Assembly: GCA_012861695.1 (NCBI GenBank)
Contig: JAAOOA010000445.1
Span: 124,001 to 188,000 of the forward strand
Direction of reading: 5' to 3'
Source of the DNA: Trematomus loennbergii
Lineage: Eukaryota; Chordata; Actinopteri; Perciformes; Nototheniidae
DNA: 64,000 nt
Below are positions 10,834 to 22,470 of the stretch, one piece after another. Numbering within the stretch: position 1 is the stretch's first letter; the number at the start of each line of letters is the position of its first letter. The translations under genes and the position numbers were made by a program. Below the pieces are notes generated by a model, which was not told the DNA's origin, made no database searches, and saw nothing but the letters and a program-made list of their open reading frames with translations.

Positions 10834-10893
10834 AGACACAGAAGGAGCACTGAGAGCAGCATGGAGGAGAACAAAGAGACCCCTGGAGCTCAG
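10834..10893 (+). CDS. ZNF start exon, intact (unit 1, distal copy)
   Basis: Acceptor tttcag before 10834, ATG at 10861, eleven codons identical to MEENKETPGAQ, donor gtcagt at 10894, phase 0. It lacks six leader bases present in the 3648 copy. Upstream sequence to about 10700 matches the end of ZNF intron 1, so it arrived as part of a duplicated module without the promoter. It is the nearest start exon to the finger exon at 13500 and could be an alternative or mutually exclusive exon. Used together with the 3648 exon it would insert a second copy in frame after a leader that contains an in-frame stop (TGA in 'cactgagag'), so co-inclusion is unlikely. Confidence 0.6.
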
Positions 10894-12311
10894 GTCAGTG
10901 TGCACTTCATCACAATATATTCCTAACACTGTTATCCCAAATGAATTAATACAGTGTTAATGCACAGTAACCATTGCATTCATAACTCCTAGCTAACTCC
11001 AAAGTCAAAACTACTGTTAGCACCTTTGCTAATAAATATACAACACTCTACAGAAACATTATTAACCCAAATGTGACATGTACTCTATGTATGTTCACAT
11101 TATAGGGGGTGGGGAAATAATTGATTCAGCATAGTATCGTGATAATAGCCTTGTTATTTGTTCTGTTCAGTCTTGAAATAGCTGAATCAATAAATTGGCA
11201 TAGTTTAAATCAGTTAAAATAAGTCAAGTTAGTCGTCAGTTTGTTTAGCATTTGGCCGTGTAAAGCCGGATAATGTGCCGCGAGCCGGTCATTATTGGAA
11301 AAATAAACCCCGACAGTATGATCAGAGGGACGGACGTGAGGCGGAGGGATCTTGATCGGGTTGTTTTTTGTTTACGTTTGAGATGTTCCCGCATCACTGT
11401 GGTGCTCCCGTGCCATGCAAGTTCGACTTAACACAGTTTGCAGGTAACACACTTTTTACTGTCGTTTAAAGTGAAGTGCTCCCACGCTGTTGGAGATTTT
11501 AGTCGTGCTTCTCTACGCCTCCGCCATTTGTGAATGTTTTTTTTTTGTGCCGTTTTATCTTGTTTCAAGTTTCATGGCTTTATTGTCATTTGCACATTAG
11601 CTACAGTGTAGATATGGCAATGAAAAACTGAAGTCACAGGCTCCTCCAACAGTGCAACCTATATATATATATATATATAACATAAAACAAATAAAATGAT
11701 AAAATAGTGCAAGAGAATGTTTTTTAGATGCGCAAGTAAATACAAATTAAATAGAATAAATAGTGTAAAGCTGGCTACACACCAACCCGATTTTGGGAGT
11801 CAGAGGCCGTCAGAGGCAGTCGGGCATTCGCGCGCCCTACTCATGTTGGTGTGTCCCGCACCGTCGTCTCTTTACGGCACCCGACCGGAGAAAGTAGCCC
11901 AAGCAATCACTCTGATTGGCTGTTCACACTACCGCTGCCTGCTGGTAAGGACAGTTATTGCCACTCGTCGACTGAATTATTTGCGGTGTGTTCGTAGGCG
12001 GGCGACGCAGGCGACGTAGATGACGTAAAAGTCGGGACGCCTTCGGTACGCGTTCTTTGGTCTCAGGTGGGTGTGTACGGCCTTAAGATGTTATGCAGCA
12101 TGTTGATTATTCTCTCAGAGCTAAATACATGGACTGGGGGAGAGAGTTGGTCGGCAACCTCTGTGTCACCTCGTGTCTGCAGCACATGGTTTTGTCAATT
12201 CTCCGACCGTAACTTCATAATAAACCTTCAGTGTTTGCCATCAAGCTCCAGCTCTCCCGTGTTTCACTCGTTTTTTTTACTGCATCAAATATAATACAAA
12301 TAAATTATTGT
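10894..12311 (+). other. ZNF last intron, proximal part
   Basis: AT-rich intron. It contains a (TA)n run at 11659-11680 and a MITE at 11768-12085. About 270 bp between 11395 and 11660 are absent from unit 2. The segment 11200-11400 is matched in reverse by 31760-31980, confirming that the minus-strand ZNF copy derives from this intron. Confidence 0.5.
11768..12085. mobile_element. MITE with imperfect inverted ends
   Basis: The left end 'aagctggctacacaccaacc' pairs imperfectly with the complement of the right end 'ggtgggtgtgtacggcctt'. TAA and TTA flank the ends, as for PIF/Harbinger targets. The GC-rich centre contains 'gtaggcgggcg', which is expanded into a minisatellite in the unit 2 copy (47763-48108). 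Confidence 0.5.
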
Positions 12312-12319
12312 GTTAACTG

Positions 12320-13433
12320 TAGGGATGGGTATCGTTAAGGTTTTAACGGTACTACTACTTTTATCGATACCGCTTATCGGTCCGGTCTTTTAACGGTACT
12401 TTTATCGGTTCTTTTGGAGAGAGAAATTAGGTAAACTAACTATATGTTGTATGTCAGGGACTACGGATGGAAATGAGCTCAAAGCAAAATCCGGCATTTT
12501 TACACTTGAAGCATTATTTGTCTAAAGTGTTCATTAATGTGCATTGTCCCTATTCAAATCAACGATTAAATGAAAAATGAAAATAAACAAATTGTGAACA
12601 AAACTAACATTGCTTTTTATTTAAATTAAATACATAATATTTCACATCAAAAGAAACAACGTTTTAACAAATCGTATTAAATAATCTGATGACAGAACTG
12701 TAAACAGAATAGCTGAAACTTTAACAAAATAAATAACTCAGTTGCCTCTAATCATTAACCCATGTTTGTATCATTGAGTTAGCTCCGTGTGATGCTGCTA
12801 GCATACATAATATACCTGACGTGGAAACGTTACTCGTGGATGGGGCTACAGAGCTGCTAGAAAGACAGTCGAACCCGGTGCATTTCTCCGTCTGAATATG
12901 GTGCACTTTTGCAAGATGTTTAGACATATTGCTCGTGTTACCGCCCTTACATGCTAAACTCTTATTGCACTTAAGGCAACGAGCGAGACGGGTAAAGTTT
13001 AACCACACCTCGGAGCGCCTAGTTCTCTCCGCCATCTCCTCTGTTGTGTGTGTTGCTGCATGTAGCAGCTGCGTGTGTGTGTGTTGCTGCATGTAGCAGC
13101 TGTGTGTGTGTGTGTGTGTTGCTGCATGTAGCAGCTGCGTGTGTGTAAACTGCCCCGCCCCCTCGCAAGCAGGCGGGTAAGAGAGAGATCTCTCGTCTGG
13201 ATTGGAGTTATCGAAAATACTAAAAATGACGCATTTTGCAGTCTTTTTGCATGTTAGAAACGGAGTTGGCGACACTAAAACTGCAATATATATGTCATAT
13301 AACACATGACATATTTTTTACATGTCTACAGTACCGATACAAATGCCGATAACCTCGGAGCTTAACGGTACCACGGTCTTTAATAATTCAGCCCCGGGGC
13401 CCGTTTAATACCGGGGCTCGGTACCCATCCCTA
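12320..13433. mobile_element. hAT element carrying a BED-finger ORF (unit 1)
   Basis: The inverted ends tagggatgggta/tacccatcccta are bounded by an 8-bp duplication, GTTAACTG (12312-12319 and 13434-13441). It is 1114 bp long and encodes a BED zinc finger on the minus strand but no transposase core. The inverted ZNF copy has a single GTTAACTG at the matching place (30896-30903 read in reverse), i.e. an empty site, so the insertion came after the inverted duplication. The right end is 58 bp from the finger-exon acceptor. Confidence 0.9.
12748..13035 (-). CDS. BED-type zinc-finger protein of the hAT element (truncated transposase)
   Basis: ATG at 13035 opens MAERTRRSEVWLNFTR, followed by CLKCNKSLACKGGNTSNMSKHLAKVHH, a BED finger: conserved W and F, a C-x2-C pair, the GNTSNMxxHL motif and a terminal H-x4-H. 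BED fingers sit at the N terminus of hAT transposases and bind the element ends. The frame is 95 residues and stops soon after the finger, before any RNase H-like catalytic core. A product could bind hAT ends without cutting, a potential repressor; this is inference. Upstream, three copies of a 'gttgctgcatgtagcagctg' repeat with GT runs extend another frame to 13305 (185 codons), which I regard as leader sequence. Confidence 0.65.
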   Translation of the reverse strand: MAERTRRSEVWLNFTRLARCLKCNKSLACKGGNTSNMSKHLAKVHHIQTEKCTGFDCLSSSSVAPSTSNVSTSGILCMLAASHGANSMIQTWVND

Positions 13434-13499
13434 GTTAACTGTATATGTATTTATGCTTTTTAGATTTACTTTCTCTCTTTCTCTGTCCGTATGTTTTAG

Positions 13500-14098
<599 letters not shown>

Positions 14099-14173
14099 TT
14101 TTGAACAACTATGAGAGCCAAGCTAGCTGTTTCCTCCTCCTGATGTCCTGAGAGCTGGTTTGTTATATTTTAA

Positions 14174-15307
14174 CCTGTTAAGCCCCAAGCCTGTTTTTCA
14201 GGCCTCAGGCTCGAAAATGACATTCCCGAACAAATTAACATAACTTCACTTCTAAAAGGGGTAAATTAATAATCTTTTTTCTCAAAGCAATGATAAACCT
14301 GTGAGTTGGATGTAGAAGAGTCAGAATCAATATATAATTGTACATACATTTATTGTAAAGTAAATTCAGATTGAACATAGTAAAAACATTTAAATCAGAA
14401 TCAGAAACAGGTTTATTGCCAGGTAGGTTCGCACATACTAGGAATTTGACTTGATGTCATGGTGCATACATAAAATATAAAAAAAAGGGTGAAAACCACC
14501 CTTGAATGATGCGATAGACTAAAAGTTTGAGGAATCCAAACTATAACATAAGTACCCTGTATCAACATTGATGCAAAACAAGTGACATTTTACCTTTTTA
14601 GAGAGATTAGCACAAAAAAACCCACCTTTGGGGTAATTTGGGTCTTTTCAACCGTTAGAGCCAATAGAATAGAAGGGGAAGTTCCACATACACACACACG
14701 TTACCATTGACAAGTGAGAGCTATGCGCACGCAGTCGAAAGCAATGTTATGCTCTGAAAACTAGGCTCAAACGAGTAAATATGAAGATGGATTATCAGTA
14801 ATCATTTAAAAGTGACACAGACACATTGGATTAACCATTGGATTAACCTTCAGCAGCGTTTTTATCGTTTTGATGCCATTGAACACACATTTTGATCAGA
14901 ACAACCGCTAAGGTAAGAAGCTTCCTCCGTGAAGCTAAGTGTTGTGATGTCTGTTTTCACTTCCCCTGTCGCGAGTTCGGATCGCTCAGTGATGATACTA
15001 ATATTTCTGGAATCTATGGAATCTCAGCTTGCTAATCGATATGTTGTTTTTGCAGATATGATAAGTAATAATGGTATTTAAGCTGTGAGTTCTGTGCTAA
15101 GAGCAATAGCATTTTTTCGCTCAGGGCTCATTTAGACGCTTCTTGTGAGAGTTGTGTTTTGTTTCGGCAAAAATGGTTCGTATCGTCAGGTAGCTCAGTT
15201 TCTTCCCGTTAGTTGGGTATGACGCATTCATAGGTTTTTGAATATTAAGAAGCCCTCAGACGCTGTTTCTTGCAGTGATGTGTTTTTGGGGAATGGGGCT
15301 TCACAGG
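14174..15307. mobile_element. TTAA-target (piggyBac-like) non-autonomous element (unit 1)
   Basis: Ends CCTGTTAAGCCCCA and, in reverse, CCTGTGAAGCCCCA are flanked by TTAA on both sides (14170-14173 and 15308-15311). The uninterrupted 3' UTR at 1857 and on the minus strand near 30008 has a single TTAA, giving a clean empty site. TTAA duplication is characteristic of piggyBac-type elements. No transposase frame is visible in 1134 bp; it carries an inner repeat fragment 'gaatcagaaacaggtttattgcc' at 14397. Confidence 0.8.
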
Positions 15308-15762
15308 TTAAGAGTCTTTCTGAATTGAAGTCTGACTAACAGACTTCAATTCACAGAGTCACTCGTTTTATGTCTCGTTTTAGATTAATTTTTTATTAGC
15401 AACCTCCCACTTTAAATGGTCTTTTAGTCTTTATTATTTACCTACTTTTATATTGTTTTATTTATGATATAGGAAGGGTTTTATCTTATATTAGTTATTT
15501 AACACTTTCAATAACAACATTTATTTTTACGTTGGCTTCTTTATATTTTAATCGTTTAACCTTTATTAGAATTATGACGTCTTTATTACTATACATTTGT
15601 ATTTATATTTCTGTTGTACCTATATGTTCACTTTACTTTATAGGGTTTTATATTGTTGCATCTATTCACTTTTCTTGTGTCTTATCTTTCCGAGATAAAT
15701 CATGTTTTTTTTCTGTATTTCATTTGTTTTTATCATACCTTTTACCTCCTTGTGTCTCATAA

Positions 15763-16142
15763 AGGTGGGGTAGGTAAGTTTGAGAAACCGGCTCGAGATA
15801 CACTTTTTGTTATATTCCATGGAATGCTCTCAACATCCCGATAGCAATGAATATCTGAAGTGCTTTGACAAAAAATCCATAAAAAATGTCATCTGTGGAA
15901 GCTGTAATACTGTAAAAAGTACAACCAATCATTTGAGCCGGCCCGGCTAAAATGATTGGATGGCCTACCTGCCTGTCAGCCTTCCATCTGTGCACAAACT
16001 TATCTCGTGCCCTCATTGGTCATGTGCGCGTTCGTGTGTGTTGGAGGAGGGGCTCTCTAAGGAAGTGGCAGATTTCTCCGGCTGTGTATTTTCAAATTCT
16101 AGCGCACTCAAGCTGGTTTCTCAAAAATTACCTATCCCACCT
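15763..16142. mobile_element. 380-bp TTAA-type MITE (unit 1)
   Basis: Long inverted ends start aggtggggtaggtaagtttg. The flanks ataa and ttta are decayed versions of one TTAA; the uninterrupted site is in the orphan 3' UTR near 2472 (tcttaacctg). The same 380-bp element sits in opposite relative position in the minus ZNF intron at 30940-31319, where both TTAA copies are perfect. The unit 2 copy is truncated at about 52102. Confidence 0.75.
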
Positions 16143-16307
16143 TTTACCTGATAAAATGTTATATTTTGCTGCATGTATCTGTAAAGGTCTTAACATCTGA
16201 GGGGACTTTCTTGTTGTTTATTTTTAACTTGTGATGTGTCGCCATTTTGTAAAGGACTTTGAGCTGCACGTGCTGTATGAAAAGTGCTGTATGAAAAGTG
16301 CTGTATG

Positions 16308-16313
16308 AATAAA
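16308..16313 (+). terminator. Polyadenylation signal AATAAA of the ZNF gene
   Basis: AATAAA in 'ctgtatgaataaagctttatt', about 2.2 kb after the stop codon. Equivalent signals are at 52168 and, on the minus strand, 29370-29375. It derives from an L2-like tail, so a retroelement may supply the 3' end of the gene. Confidence 0.45.
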
Positions 16314-16330
16314 GCTTTATTTCAACAGTT

Positions 16331-17960
16331 TTGTATGTTCTAACCAGCGTTCACACTATGCCAACACAAGGCCACAGAGATGCTGTTTCTCCAATTTAAT
16401 TCATGTTTGTAATGGTTCCTGAACTATGAAGAAATGTTTTACTATTCTGTGTTTCAACCATGGCCTTGCTATTCCTTTTGTAAAATAGTATATGTCCAGG
16501 TTTAAACTGCTAGCCTCGTTAAGCTGCATTGAAGGAATTTAGTTTCACTGTTCATTAATCTGCCGACTATTTTCTCAAAATATCTGTTTGGTTAATAAAA
16601 TGTTGTGACTTTAAACTTTGTTTGGGATGTTTTTTATAGTTCCTGTTAGTCTGATCTGGTCTAAAAGAAGAACCAATGATTCATGTATTCATGTATGTTT
16701 TCAGTTTGATTCTGTTCTCTTGTTAAAATGATCAGACTGTACCAAAATAAAAAAGGCCTTAAATACAGACTCACAACCCTGCATATTTGTTGTGTTTTGC
16801 AGCATATTATAAACATGTCGTTCCCTTATTTTACTGCTGGATGTCACTCAAACTGTAATTTGAATGAAAAATATATTTTTAAACTCAGTGTGTTTGTCCT
16901 GGTTGTTCCCAGTGAAGGACTCCAGCACACAATGAGGTATTAAACAACAAAAGTTGTGTTTCTCCAACAGTTTAAGTCTCTGAACACCATTAAAAATAAG
17001 TCAAATTCAGAAGGTTAAAATCATTGTTTCAATGGTTTGTGTTGGAATAACTTTCTGGAAACTATTTTTATCAACAATTTAAGTCATTTAGATGCCAAAC
17101 ATTTCCCATATTTTTTTGTTTTAGGTAGTAGCAAACCTTTAATAGCAACACCATTGTTGGCGCGAATGAACATTTAAATCTGGCTCTTGAGCGCTCTGAA
17201 ATTAAGTGTACTTCTTTGGCGAAATCCATCAAAGTTTTTTTTATTCAGCCCAATATCACAAATTGTACTTTGTCTCGGAGTTTACAGTTCATACAGAACA
17301 TGAATACGCCGGATGTTCATTCCTCTTTACATTACTTTAGCGTTACTCAGCAACAACCTATAGCCAAAACTTAAAACGTAGGCCTACATGTGCACACATA
17401 TAACAATTACTATTGCAATAAGGAAGACATAACACAAGTTAATAACGGTGACAATTCTAGTTTGTATAGTATGTGTATTCACTCTCACGGGCAGCAGACA
17501 GGTATTTTCTGTGTTAGAGTTTTACTCGCTATATATAAAAAATATATATATATTAAATATTCAAATATGAATAAAATATAATACAATTAAATTGAGTGTG
17601 TTATAAAAAAAAGGTAAACATATTATAATTAAATAGAACCTAATAAAACAAATTAAAAATTAAACAGAATATAATTAAATAAATAAAAATGAATTAAATA
17701 AAAATAAATACAACTAATAACATACAATAGAATAAAACACGTAAAATAGTATAAAATGCAACAAAAACATTTTGAATGTGTGAGTTGATAAATTATTGTT
17801 GTTTATATTTGCTAGAGCTCTCTTCTGTCGAAGAAAAGTCAGATGTATGGAAATATAAGAGTAAGATTAAAACATGAAGAAAGTTATGTTTGCAGTTAAA
17901 AACCTCTCCTGCAGCCTCGAGGTGGGATCATGAGAACGGTGCAAAGTCACAAAAAGACGA
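16331..17960. other. Intergenic AT-rich stretch
   Basis: No gene recognised. Segment 16340-16640 is matched in reverse at 29099-29340, marking the end of the shared ZNF locus. 17520-17760 is an (A/T)-rich tract of taaataaaa-like repeats. Confidence 0.5.
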
Positions 17961-17995
17961 TTCAATTCAAACCAAATCTGAACTTAAAGCTCACT

Positions 17996-18001
17996 TTTAT
18001 T
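17996..18001 (-). terminator. gpn1: Polyadenylation signal of the GPN1 terminal exon (unit 1)
   Basis: On the minus strand AATAAA occurs about 220 bp after the stop codon at 18219. The intervening ~220 bp is nearly identical between units. Confidence 0.4.
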
Positions 18002-18218
18002 TCGCAGGTCATCCATTCAGTGCTTTTACAAACATTAAAGAAAACGAGTAAAGAAGAGCAGAATAGAAGAGTCTTTCCGTATAAAAATATAACTTTCTTT
18101 AAGGGGAAGGAGCAGCCAATCAGCTTCACCGAGCCAGGTCACCTGATCAAACAGAAAGTGGGAGGGAAAACGTTCTGCAGTTTCCAGAGATTCTGGGTTA
18201 GAGGTCAGGGGTCAAAGG

Positions 18219-18322
18219 TTAGAGGTCACGGGTCCCACACTTTCCGTTTCGGACCTGAATCACTTCCTTCCTGTCCTTCAGGAAGTTTCTGAAGCCGTCC
18301 GTCTCTTTGCTCTCCTCCGTTG
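18219..18322 (-). pseudogene. gpn1: GPN1 terminal exon (unit 1)
   Basis: Read on the minus strand, an acceptor (ttccttcctag) precedes 18322. After two bases the frame reads TEESKETDGFRNFLKD, which fits the GPN1 C terminus (TEES, spacer, F-x-N-F pattern), then continues about 17 residues to TAA at 18219-18221. GPN1 proteins end shortly after this block, so the extra residues may reflect a species difference or a frame change. Exon 2 lies on the same strand 2.2 kb upstream (20549), but no exons coding for the GTPase core are seen between them. The piece is almost unchanged in unit 2 (54501-54604). Confidence 0.55.
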
Positions 18323-18330
18323 CTAGGAAG

Positions 18331-20331
18331 GAAAAAAAAGGATGACCTTCAGATTTCAAGTGTGTGTTTTTTCAAAGAGTATACTTGGATTTTCATTTAG
18401 TGTATAACTGTGTTTTTTTTCAGAGTTTAAGTGTGTTTCTTCACACTGTACACATGTTTTTTTGCAGAGTACAATGTTTCTTTTTACAGTGTATACAGTA
18501 TACATACAGATGTAGCACTCTAGAAAGGACTCCAGCCAAAAGATTCCTGCCAAAAACCCAAGGGATCCCAGCGGCTGGGAATGTTAAGCCCTCCCACTAT
18601 TTCCCACGAGGGCATTGCCAGATTTTCAATTTCAGGATTTAACCATGAGATGGCGCTTCATTCACAAATACAGAAAGACAAGTTTCATGGACTTTCAGTA
18701 CTTCAGTTGTGTTTTGGTGAAGAGCATTTGAACACATATTTGTTATGGTTTTCACAGGCTACTACAGTATAACGAAAAAACATCAATATTTTAGATCAAA
18801 TAAAGTATATCTAATCTTGTAATTCAATAATATATAGTCTTTATATATTAAATAATCATAATAATAATGTAAATGTTTACAATTCTTTATTTGTTATGCT
18901 CATACTTTTACCTTTACAATAGTTTGCTTTAATATGCAGTATATTTTTTGTAATATTTTTTTTGGTGTTTCCTGCTCCCTTTCGGACACATACTGTATGA
19001 TTTATTATTATTATTAATATGAAGATATTATTAAGATAAGATAAGATAAGATGTTACTTTATTGATTGAACATTTTTGTTTAGAGTTCTCTGCTGTCCCA
19101 CGGTAATTGAGAAGGCTCACATTCCGACCATTATTTAAAACAATAGGTGCTTTCACGCCGTCTACAGTTTGATTTGTATAGAGGGAGCTGTGGCTGAATG
19201 GCCGGCGATTAGGTGTGGCATTTATCATTAGGTGATCAGAGCTGCCTGCCTGCCGTCAGATTTCATTTAAAAAACAGGTCTGATTTTAAGATCCTAAAAT
19301 AAATACAAATATATATTTATTCTAATATTGTTGAGGTCACGTGCCTTTGTTTAAAATCCAAGGGTGTAACTTTGGTTTGAGAAGTGGAGGGAGTCCTCCA
19401 CAATTAAACATTTTTCCGATTTAATTCAATTTCCTGCCTTTCTACAAATATATTAGGGACTATGGTGTTAAAAAATCCAAGAAGAATGTGTAGTGTATAG
19501 CCCTCCGAGTCCTTTTTAAACAAACCGTGACCATACCGTTCACCAGCCCCCACCTGCAGGTCCGCTGCAACTCTGACTACTTTTAAATCCAGGCTGAAGA
19601 CTTTTCTTTTTGCCGCTGCTTTTAATTGAACTGTTCACATCTTAAACTGCACTGTAACTTTTATCCATGTATTTTTTTCTTTTAATGTTTATTTTATTAT
19701 CTTTTCTTTTTAATGACTGATTTTAAATGCCATTTTCTTAATGTCTTCCATTTTTGTAAAGCACTTTGAATTGCCTTGTGTTGAAAGGTGCTATATAAAT
19801 AAACTTGCCTTGCCTTGCCACCCCCCTCTGAGTGACAAGCTGTGAAGTCAACAGATTGTCTGAGGTTGTAGGATTTCTGCCTTGTCTCCGCTTTAGTTTG
19901 ACCAACTGTGTTAATAAGTTATGGAATACTAAATAAATAAGTAATTAGATACCTTACCATTACTGCGCTCATAAAGAATGATAAGAATAAGAATAATGCG
20001 TATTGAACTGGTTTAATTAATTTGTGAGTTTATTTAAGGTAATTAGGTAGAAGCCCTTTTTTATCAGTAACGAATTTAGCAGTTGAACATAAAAGTCAAC
20101 TGAGTGTCACTTGCAATGACAGTGTTTTATTTTATGAACCTTTTACAAAAAATTGTTGTTGAATATATAAATATTATTATGAATATGGATAAATACTAGG
20201 CTATTTATTATAAACGTTAGTGCTTAACATCTATCACTGTGTATATCACCGTTATTAATAACTTGTAAATACTTAGTGTTGGGAAAATAGTGAATGTCCT
20301 CTTCCAATCTGAGAGTAACATGATAACAAAG
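18331..20331. other. Intronic or intergenic sequence between GPN1 pieces
   Basis: AT-rich. It contains a short serial motif 'agtttaagtgtgtttcttcac' region (18400-18500), GATAA runs at 19032, and an L2 tail at 19540-19815. I searched both strands by eye for the missing GPN1 exons (GTPase motifs such as DTPGQIE and NKxD) and did not find them. Confidence 0.45.
19540..19815 (+). mobile_element. L2-type LINE 3' end
   Basis: A short frame reads AATLTTFKSRLKTFLFAAAFN and a stop, the usual C-terminal end of L2-like ORF2. It is followed by an AT-rich 3' UTR, 'ggtgctatataaataaac' and a ttgcc repeat (19802-19817), the classic L2 terminal repeat. Unit 2 copy: 55833-56105, with one more ttgcc unit. Confidence 0.7.
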
Positions 20332-20462
20332 GTGTGTGTGTGTGTGTGTGTGTGTGTGGTGTGGGTGTGTGTGTGTGTGTGTGTGTGGTGTGTGTGTGTG
20401 TGTGTGTGTGTGGTGTGGTGTGTGTGTGTTGTGTGTGTGTGGTGTGTGTGGTGTGTGTGTGT
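20332..20462. repeat. Interrupted (TG)n microsatellite abutting GPN1 exon 2
   Basis: 131 bp of TG repeats with scattered GGTG and GTTG interruptions. It begins exactly where GPN1 exon 2 homology stops. The unit 2 tract (56542-56681) is 140 bp and almost pure. Confidence 0.95.
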
Positions 20463-20549
20463 TAGCAGGGAAGGGCCCTCGTGCACGGCGGGGTCCAGGT
20501 TGATGACGTAAGGAGGAGATTTACGAGTGTGAAGGTAAGACGTCAGCCT
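20461..20549 (-). pseudogene. gpn1: GPN1 exon 2 fragment (unit 1)
   Basis: On the minus strand an acceptor (ttcctccag) is followed by [20 protein letters not shown] and AVHE. This matches the segment after the P-loop of GPN1 (RLT, then [13 protein letters not shown], the G2-adjacent region), and the R-L-T start is the expected phase-0 junction with an exon ending TTFVQ. A one-base loss after the glutamate turns PFPAN into PSLLT, and the exon runs into the (TG)n tract instead of its own donor. It cannot be spliced normally. This is the most recognisable piece of a conserved housekeeping gene in the window. Confidence 0.85.
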
Positions 20550-20559
20550 CTGGAGGAAA

Positions 20560-21688
20560 CAACAACCAACATTATTTATCCTAAACAAAAATTAAACAAC
20601 ATCTATCACTTTTCCTTTAGATTGAATTATATTGTTATTTTATTTGATCTATTTCATTATTATTGTCTTATTTTAATAATTGTTTTATTTTAGTATTATT
20701 TTCGTATTTAAATAATAATTGTATTATATAGTCTTCTTCCAGCAGTGAACCTAGACATGTTGAGACCCCAACGTTTATGTTAGAAATGTTTAGTAGGGGT
20801 CACCCAAGTTGTATAAAAAAAGTCAATTCTGAAAAAAAGTCAATCTGAGAAGAAAACCAACATTAGGTGAAAAAATTAAAATATGAGAAACATATTTTTT
20901 TTAGAAAAAAAGTCAATCATTTTTAAAACGTAAACATTCTGAGAAAAAAGTCAATTCTTAAAGAAAATCTAAATTCAGAGTAAAAACTCAAATTCTAGTA
21001 AAATTCGAGTAAAATGTAAATTTTGAGATATAATTCAAAATAAGCACAAGTTGAGTTGAAAGCATTAATACAGCAAATACAGCAAATACAGACAATAGTT
21101 GAGAAATGGCAAATTTGGATAATATCTGAGTGTTTTTTGTTTTTTTGAGGATGCTGAATCCATTTCTGACATTTTCAGGATAATAAATGTCAGATTTAAC
21201 CAGAAATTGATCATATCTGTTCTCTCTGTGGGCTGATTTACAATACCATGACTACTCATGGTAGTTGAGATCATTGGATATAGAGCACAAGATGGACTTT
21301 ATTATCTCTATTGTGGACATTTATTTTTCTAATAAATAAGCAATCTGTGGAATCCAAAAGAGTCCCATAAATCTTCAGAATTGACACAAAATGGATCAAA
21401 ATCAGCCCAAAGATCACAGAACAGATATTGTTATTTTCTGGTATTGAATATTAGGTGTTTTTTTCTAACATGTATAGCATCTGTAGTTTATTTAATTGAA
21501 GCTTCTTCAAACTCAAACATCTGATTTCACCTCATGGAAACTACGTTTATTGATCATACATAACAAATAAAACATAAAGTAAAATGATTATTAATGTGTA
21601 AAACAGACCTGGGTCAAAACTGAATGTTTACTGCAAAACCAGACCAGGGAGGACTGTTTTTATAATGTTTTTATACCGTTTTTATACC
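20560..21688. other. AT-rich stretch, no gene seen
   Basis: Probably remains of GPN1 intron 1 (upstream of exon 2 on the minus strand). It has A-rich 'gaaaaaagtcaat' motifs repeated at 20815-20960. No coding signal. Confidence 0.4.
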
Positions 21689-21693
21689 GTTTG

Positions 21694-22063
21694 TGTAGGA
21701 GCCAATTAACACTGTGGGTATAAAGGTTGGAACCTATGTTTGTGGTTAGAGGTTCCGCCGGAAGGCCATACAGTTTTTGACCACACACGGACCAGACACG
21801 GAGAACACACGGAGCACACACGGAGCACACACACAAACAGGGATTACAAACATTTGCAAAAGGTATTGTGTGAACCGTAATATCATGTATGGTGAATGAT
21901 AGAAAGAAGCAAGTTAAATGGAAACCAGTGAAAAGACAATAAATGGACTGTATCGAACTGGAAACTTTGTTTAGGACATTTATTCAGCAGCAAACTTTGT
22001 GTGCGTCAATTACGCCAACATAGCGGATCCTCATAGGCTTAAAGCGTTGGCTTAGCCTCTACA
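21694..22063. mobile_element. Solo LTR with 5-bp target duplication (unit 1)
   Basis: The element begins TGTAGGAGCC and ends GCCTCTACA, so the ends are TG...CA with a short inverted TGTAG/CTACA. GTTTG flanks both sides (21689-21693 and 22064-22068), the 5-bp duplication expected for LTR retrotransposons. It contains a TATAAA-type box (gggtataaagg, about 21716) and an AATAAA near 21940, in promoter-then-polyadenylation order, so it reads on the plus strand. No internal region remains, indicating recombination between two LTRs. A short acacggag-type repeat at 21780-21835 is expanded in unit 2. Confidence 0.85.
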
Positions 22064-22068
22064 GTTTG

Positions 22069-22470
22069 TATACAGTTTATTATACTGTATTAATACTGTT
22101 TTAATACCGTTTTTAATAATGTTTTTATACTGTTTTTAATACTATATTGATAAAGTTTTTGTTATGGCAGATTCCTTATACAGTTCACGCTAAGTAAATT
22201 AACCAAGGTCAGCGGAAGAGCAAAGAGGCCCTGATTAGATTCAAATGCAGTTAGTCTTGTTAATTGGGTAATTCATATCCTGCAAGACTCCTAAAGAGGT
22301 CATGAGATAGTGGTCTTTCCAGATCTGGAACATATCAACATATATGTTCGTGTGCATGTTAGAATATGTGTGTGCGTTCATTTGCAAACGTATATACTGT
22401 GTGGAAACTTCTACTCTGGGGGCATTTCTGCGATTGGCTGCTATTGAAGAAGGTGATGTACTGCATTATT
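22069..22470. other. AT-rich stretch, no gene seen
   Basis: Begins with the taccgttttt/tatactgttttt tract that mirrors the one after GPN1 exon 1 at 7765-7890. The remainder has no recognised feature. Confidence 0.4.

Larger units (their letters stand above)
15308..16330 (+). other. ZNF 3' UTR, distal part
   Basis: Continuation of the 3' UTR after the TTAA element. It is interrupted by a second TTAA MITE (15763-16142). The segment corresponding to the L2 C-terminal tail is mostly deleted here (about 105 bp relative to 51435-51560). It ends with an L2-like 3' tail and the polyadenylation signal at 16308. Confidence 0.6.

Noticed and set aside
15532..15762. 76-codon hydrophobic frames in the 3' UTR (also 2240-2512, 38674-38946, 51716-51946)
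   Set aside because: AT-rich 3' UTR sequence; frames are present in the orphan UTR as well and there is no codon signature or start context.
17930..18292. 120-codon plus-strand frame, nearly identical in both units (also 54212-54574)
   Set aside because: Conservation here equals that of the whole duplicated region. The frame is antisense to the GPN1 terminal exon and its 3' UTR and shows no known domain.
18331..20331. Search for GPN1 exons 3 to 13 between the terminal exon and exon 2
   Set aside because: No GTPase motif or splice-bounded match was seen; the space holds an L2 tail and AT-rich sequence.
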